Origin: Lachnospiraceae bacterium
GTDB lineage: Bacteria; Bacillota; Clostridia; Lachnospirales; Lachnospiraceae
Direction: 5' to 3'
DNA length: 9,766 nt
Assembly (NCBI GenBank): GCA_014804495.1
Contig: JAAUZS010000003.1
Coordinates: 25,610-35,375, forward strand
The notes under the pieces are model-generated. The model saw nothing but the letters and a program-made list of their open reading frames with translations. It had not been told where the DNA came from and searched no databases. Below, in pieces: positions 8,070-9,766 of this stretch. The position numbers were made by a program, and so were the translations under genes. Within the stretch, counting starts at the first letter, position 1; each line of letters begins with the position of its first letter.

Positions 8070-9004
8070 TGTGCGCCACCTCCCGTCAACTGCATAAACA
8101 GCGATTCCAGACTGCCTTCCTCCCTGTGGAAGTCCGTCAGAATCACATTATTCTGAATCAACTGTCCTATAAGTCTGCATATTTCCTCATCAGGACCTCC
8201 GTATGAGATAATCATTTCATTCTCCCTGACAGACTCCACTTTGACATGAGCCTGTTCTTTCATAATTCTCACAGCATTCTCCATATCGGAAACAATGCGG
8301 ATATGAATGCGTTTCCCGCCTGCAAGATGCTGCATGATATCCTCGATCCGTCCGGCGCTCACCAGATTCCCATGATTCATGATGCCGATACTGGTACACA
8401 TCTCGGAAAGCTCCGAAAGAATATGTGAACTTATTACGATGGTAATTCCCATAGAATGAAGATTTTTAAGGAGCTCCTTCATCTCTACTCTGGCTCTTGG
8501 GTCAAGTCCGGAACTGGGTTCGTCTAAGATCAACAGTTTTGGATTATGGAGCAATGCCCTTGCCACGCACAGACGCTGCTTCATACCGCGGGAAAGCGTA
8601 TCCACATAGACTTCCTTCTTATCGGAAAGATTGACAAGCTCCAGCAAATCATCCGAAAGCTTGGCAATGTCTCTTGAGTACATCCCATACATAGAGCCAT
8701 ATAAATCCATATACTCCCGCACCTTCAGATTATCATATACCCCGAAAAAGTCCGGTACATAACCAATCATGCGCTTCATTTCTTTACTTCCCACGGGAGC
8801 CGATGTGCTACCAATCCGCACTGAGCCGCCGCTTGCCTTGAGCAGACCGCAGACTATGCGAATCGTGGTAGTCTTGCCCGCACCATTCGGGCCCACAAAC
8901 CCAAATAAATCCCCTGCGGGAATATGCAGCGTCAAATGATTGACTGCTGTAAAAGAGCCGTAATTTTTTGTTAAATCATTGATATAGAGCATTCTGATAA
9001 CCAT
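8066..9004 (-). CDS. ABC transporter ATP-binding protein
   Basis: The 312-residue protein has Walker A GPNGAGKT (38-45), signature LSRGMKQ (137-143), Walker B LLILDEPSSGLDP (157-169) with catalytic E162, and the switch histidine in SSHIL (192-196). At the Q-loop the sequence reads GYVPDFFGVYDNL (81-93), with Asp where many family members have Gln; similar substitutions occur in this exporter subfamily. The last 85 or so residues form the extra C-terminal domain common in ATPases paired with ABC-2 permeases. It energises the permease encoded by the overlapping next gene. Homology pattern suggests ATG at 8992 (MLYINDLTKNYG) as an alternative start, four residues in; AAAGG is only one base from the ATG at 9004 and 13 from 8992, so the start is not settled. 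Confidence 0.95.
   Translation of the reverse strand: MVIRMLYINDLTKNYGSFTAVNHLTLHIPAGDLFGFVGPNGAGKTTTIRIVCGLLKASGGSVRIGSTSAPVGSKEMKRMIGYVPDFFGVYDNLKVREYMDLYGSMYGMYSRDIAKLSDDLLELVNLSDKKEVYVDTLSRGMKQRLCVARALLHNPKLLILDEPSSGLDPRARVEMKELLKNLHSMGITIVISSHILSELSEMCTSIGIMNHGNLVSAGRIEDIMQHLAGGKRIHIRIVSDMENAVRIMKEQAHVKVESVRENEMIISYGGPDEEICRLIGQLIQNNVILTDFHREEGSLESLFMQLTGGGAQ
8079..8084 (-). promoter_or_regulatory. Ribosome binding site of the permease gene, inside the ATPase gene
   Basis: GGGAGG on the minus strand, nine bases before the GTG start at 8069. It supports this non-ATG start and tight coupling to the ATPase gene. Confidence 0.6.
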
Positions 9005-9016
9005 GCCTTTCTCTAA

Positions 9017-9040
9017 GCCTGCAAACTTTAGGCCGCAGGC
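9017..9040 (-). other. Small hairpin upstream of the ATPase gene
   Basis: GCCTGC and GCAGGC (9017-9022 and 9035-9040) can pair around a 12-base loop in the 42-base gap between two genes. No T-run follows on the minus strand, so it does not look like a terminator; it could tune translation of the ATPase or be chance. Confidence 0.25.
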
Positions 9041-9046
9041 GTAGAT

Positions 9047-9766
9047 TTAATATTGTATCATGTAAAGACAGCCATACGACACTTCGCTGCAACTGTCATC
9101 CACCGTTTTATCCCAATTCTTCGTCAAGCCTATAATTGCAGTCCCGTTTCCGTTAAGCTGTGAATAAGCTGATGAGATTCCTATTCCCAAAGCCGCGATA
9201 CTATCCATTTCCTCTGCTTTCACGGCCTCACGCGCATCGTACATATAATCATAGTAATAATAACCACCAGCAGCAGACTCAAAGACTTCTGTTTTCTTAT
9301 TCAGGCTGCATGATTCTCCTGACGCAAGATTTTTAAATACCCGCACCTTATCGCCTTCAAGCACTGCAAAATAATCAAAATCGTAATTTGTATCATTGGT
9401 AACTCTCAGAACAGTAAGTTTATTGCCGGACAGCTCACTCTCAATCCTGCTGCCTTCGGTTCTTACATCCGCCGTCATGCCCGCACAGAAATAACCGTCC
9501 TCAAAACTTGCAGTCGGCTTGATGCCAAAGAACAGCCTGTCCCCTTCTTTTATTATACGATAGCGATATGTATCGTCACTGCTTACTGTGTAGCTTGTCT
9601 GAGAACCTGCATATTCATAACCCTCGACCAGACGCAGACTCCATTCCCTGTGACCTGCATCAAAGCAATGCAGATAAGTCCTGCAATCTCTTCTATCAGA
9701 AAGATTACAGACCGTCACGGAATATACCCTGGTGCTGACAACCTCAAAACCTCTTCCGGCAAAGAA
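9047..9766 (-). CDS. Unrecognised protein, C-terminal 239 residues (start outside window)
   Basis: The frame is open from the right edge of the window to the TAA at 9047, so the GTG at 9718 is not needed as a start and the gene is probably longer. The visible part is beta-rich in appearance, acidic, rich in Tyr, Ser, Thr and Asp, and has no membrane helix. It contains a run of aromatic residues, GGYYYYDYMYD, and ends with a segment (AIIGLTKNWDKTV, then SYGCLYMIQY) that looks like a folded domain end. Several cysteines are scattered through it. I cannot assign a family. The look of the sequence and its place ahead of an ABC exporter fit an extracytoplasmic domain, possibly with an N-terminal signal or membrane region outside the window. 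It lies 42 bases before the ATPase gene and is probably in the same operon. Confidence 0.8.
   Translation of the reverse strand, partial: FFAGRGFEVVSTRVYSVTVCNLSDRRDCRTYLHCFDAGHREWSLRLVEGYEYAGSQTSYTVSSDDTYRYRIIKEGDRLFFGIKPTASFEDGYFCAGMTADVRTEGSRIESELSGNKLTVLRVTNDTNYDFDYFAVLEGDKVRVFKNLASGESCSLNKKTEVFESAAGGYYYYDYMYDAREAVKAEEMDSIAALGIGISSAYSQLNGNGTAIIGLTKNWDKTVDDSCSEVSYGCLYMIQY

Overview
The window is one stretch of a bacterial chromosome. Every gene I can support is on the minus strand, so the reading order is right to left, from 9766 to 1. Moderate base composition, AGGAG-type ribosome binding sites, GTG/ATG starts with tight stop/start overlaps, and the protein families themselves suggest a low-to-mid GC Firmicute, most likely a gut Clostridium-type organism (Lachnospiraceae-like). 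That placement is inference; no rRNA or marker gene is present.

Layout in transcription order: (1) 9766-9047, the C-terminal 239 residues of a protein I do not recognise, with its start outside the window; (2) 9004-8066, an ABC transporter ATPase; (3) 8069-7152, its ABC-2 type membrane permease, overlapping the ATPase gene by 4 bases; (4) 7117-5741, a membrane-anchored protein with three predicted helices, a helical/coiled-coil region, a long Gly/Gln/Asn/Asp/Ser-rich linker and a conserved-looking C-terminal tail; (5) a 244-base gap that contains a 158-base element bounded by perfect 18-base inverted repeats; (6) 5496-4525, a MoxR-family AAA+ ATPase; (7) 4512-3622, a DUF58 protein with a von Willebrand A (vWA)-like fold; (8) 3632 to beyond base 1, one very long uninterrupted reading frame of at least 1210 codons. 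It fuses a BatA-type N-terminal membrane module plus vWA domain to a second membrane-anchored module with a vWA domain, a glutamine-amidotransferase-like domain and a third vWA domain. Its end lies outside the window.

Genes 6-8 form the classic MoxR / DUF58 / vWA membrane-protein set. In such sets the AAA+ ATPase is thought to act as a chaperone-like motor on or with metal-binding vWA partners, often to mature or assemble an envelope complex. The coupled ABC-2 transporter, the linker-rich membrane protein and the unrecognised protein appear to be part of the same transcription unit, so the locus as a whole probably builds or operates something at the cell membrane or surface. The substrate cannot be read from the sequence. 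The most unusual points are the three-vWA fusion protein and the inverted-repeat element sitting between gene 4 and the MoxR gene. I see no tRNA, rRNA, CRISPR array, transposase or convincing plus-strand gene.
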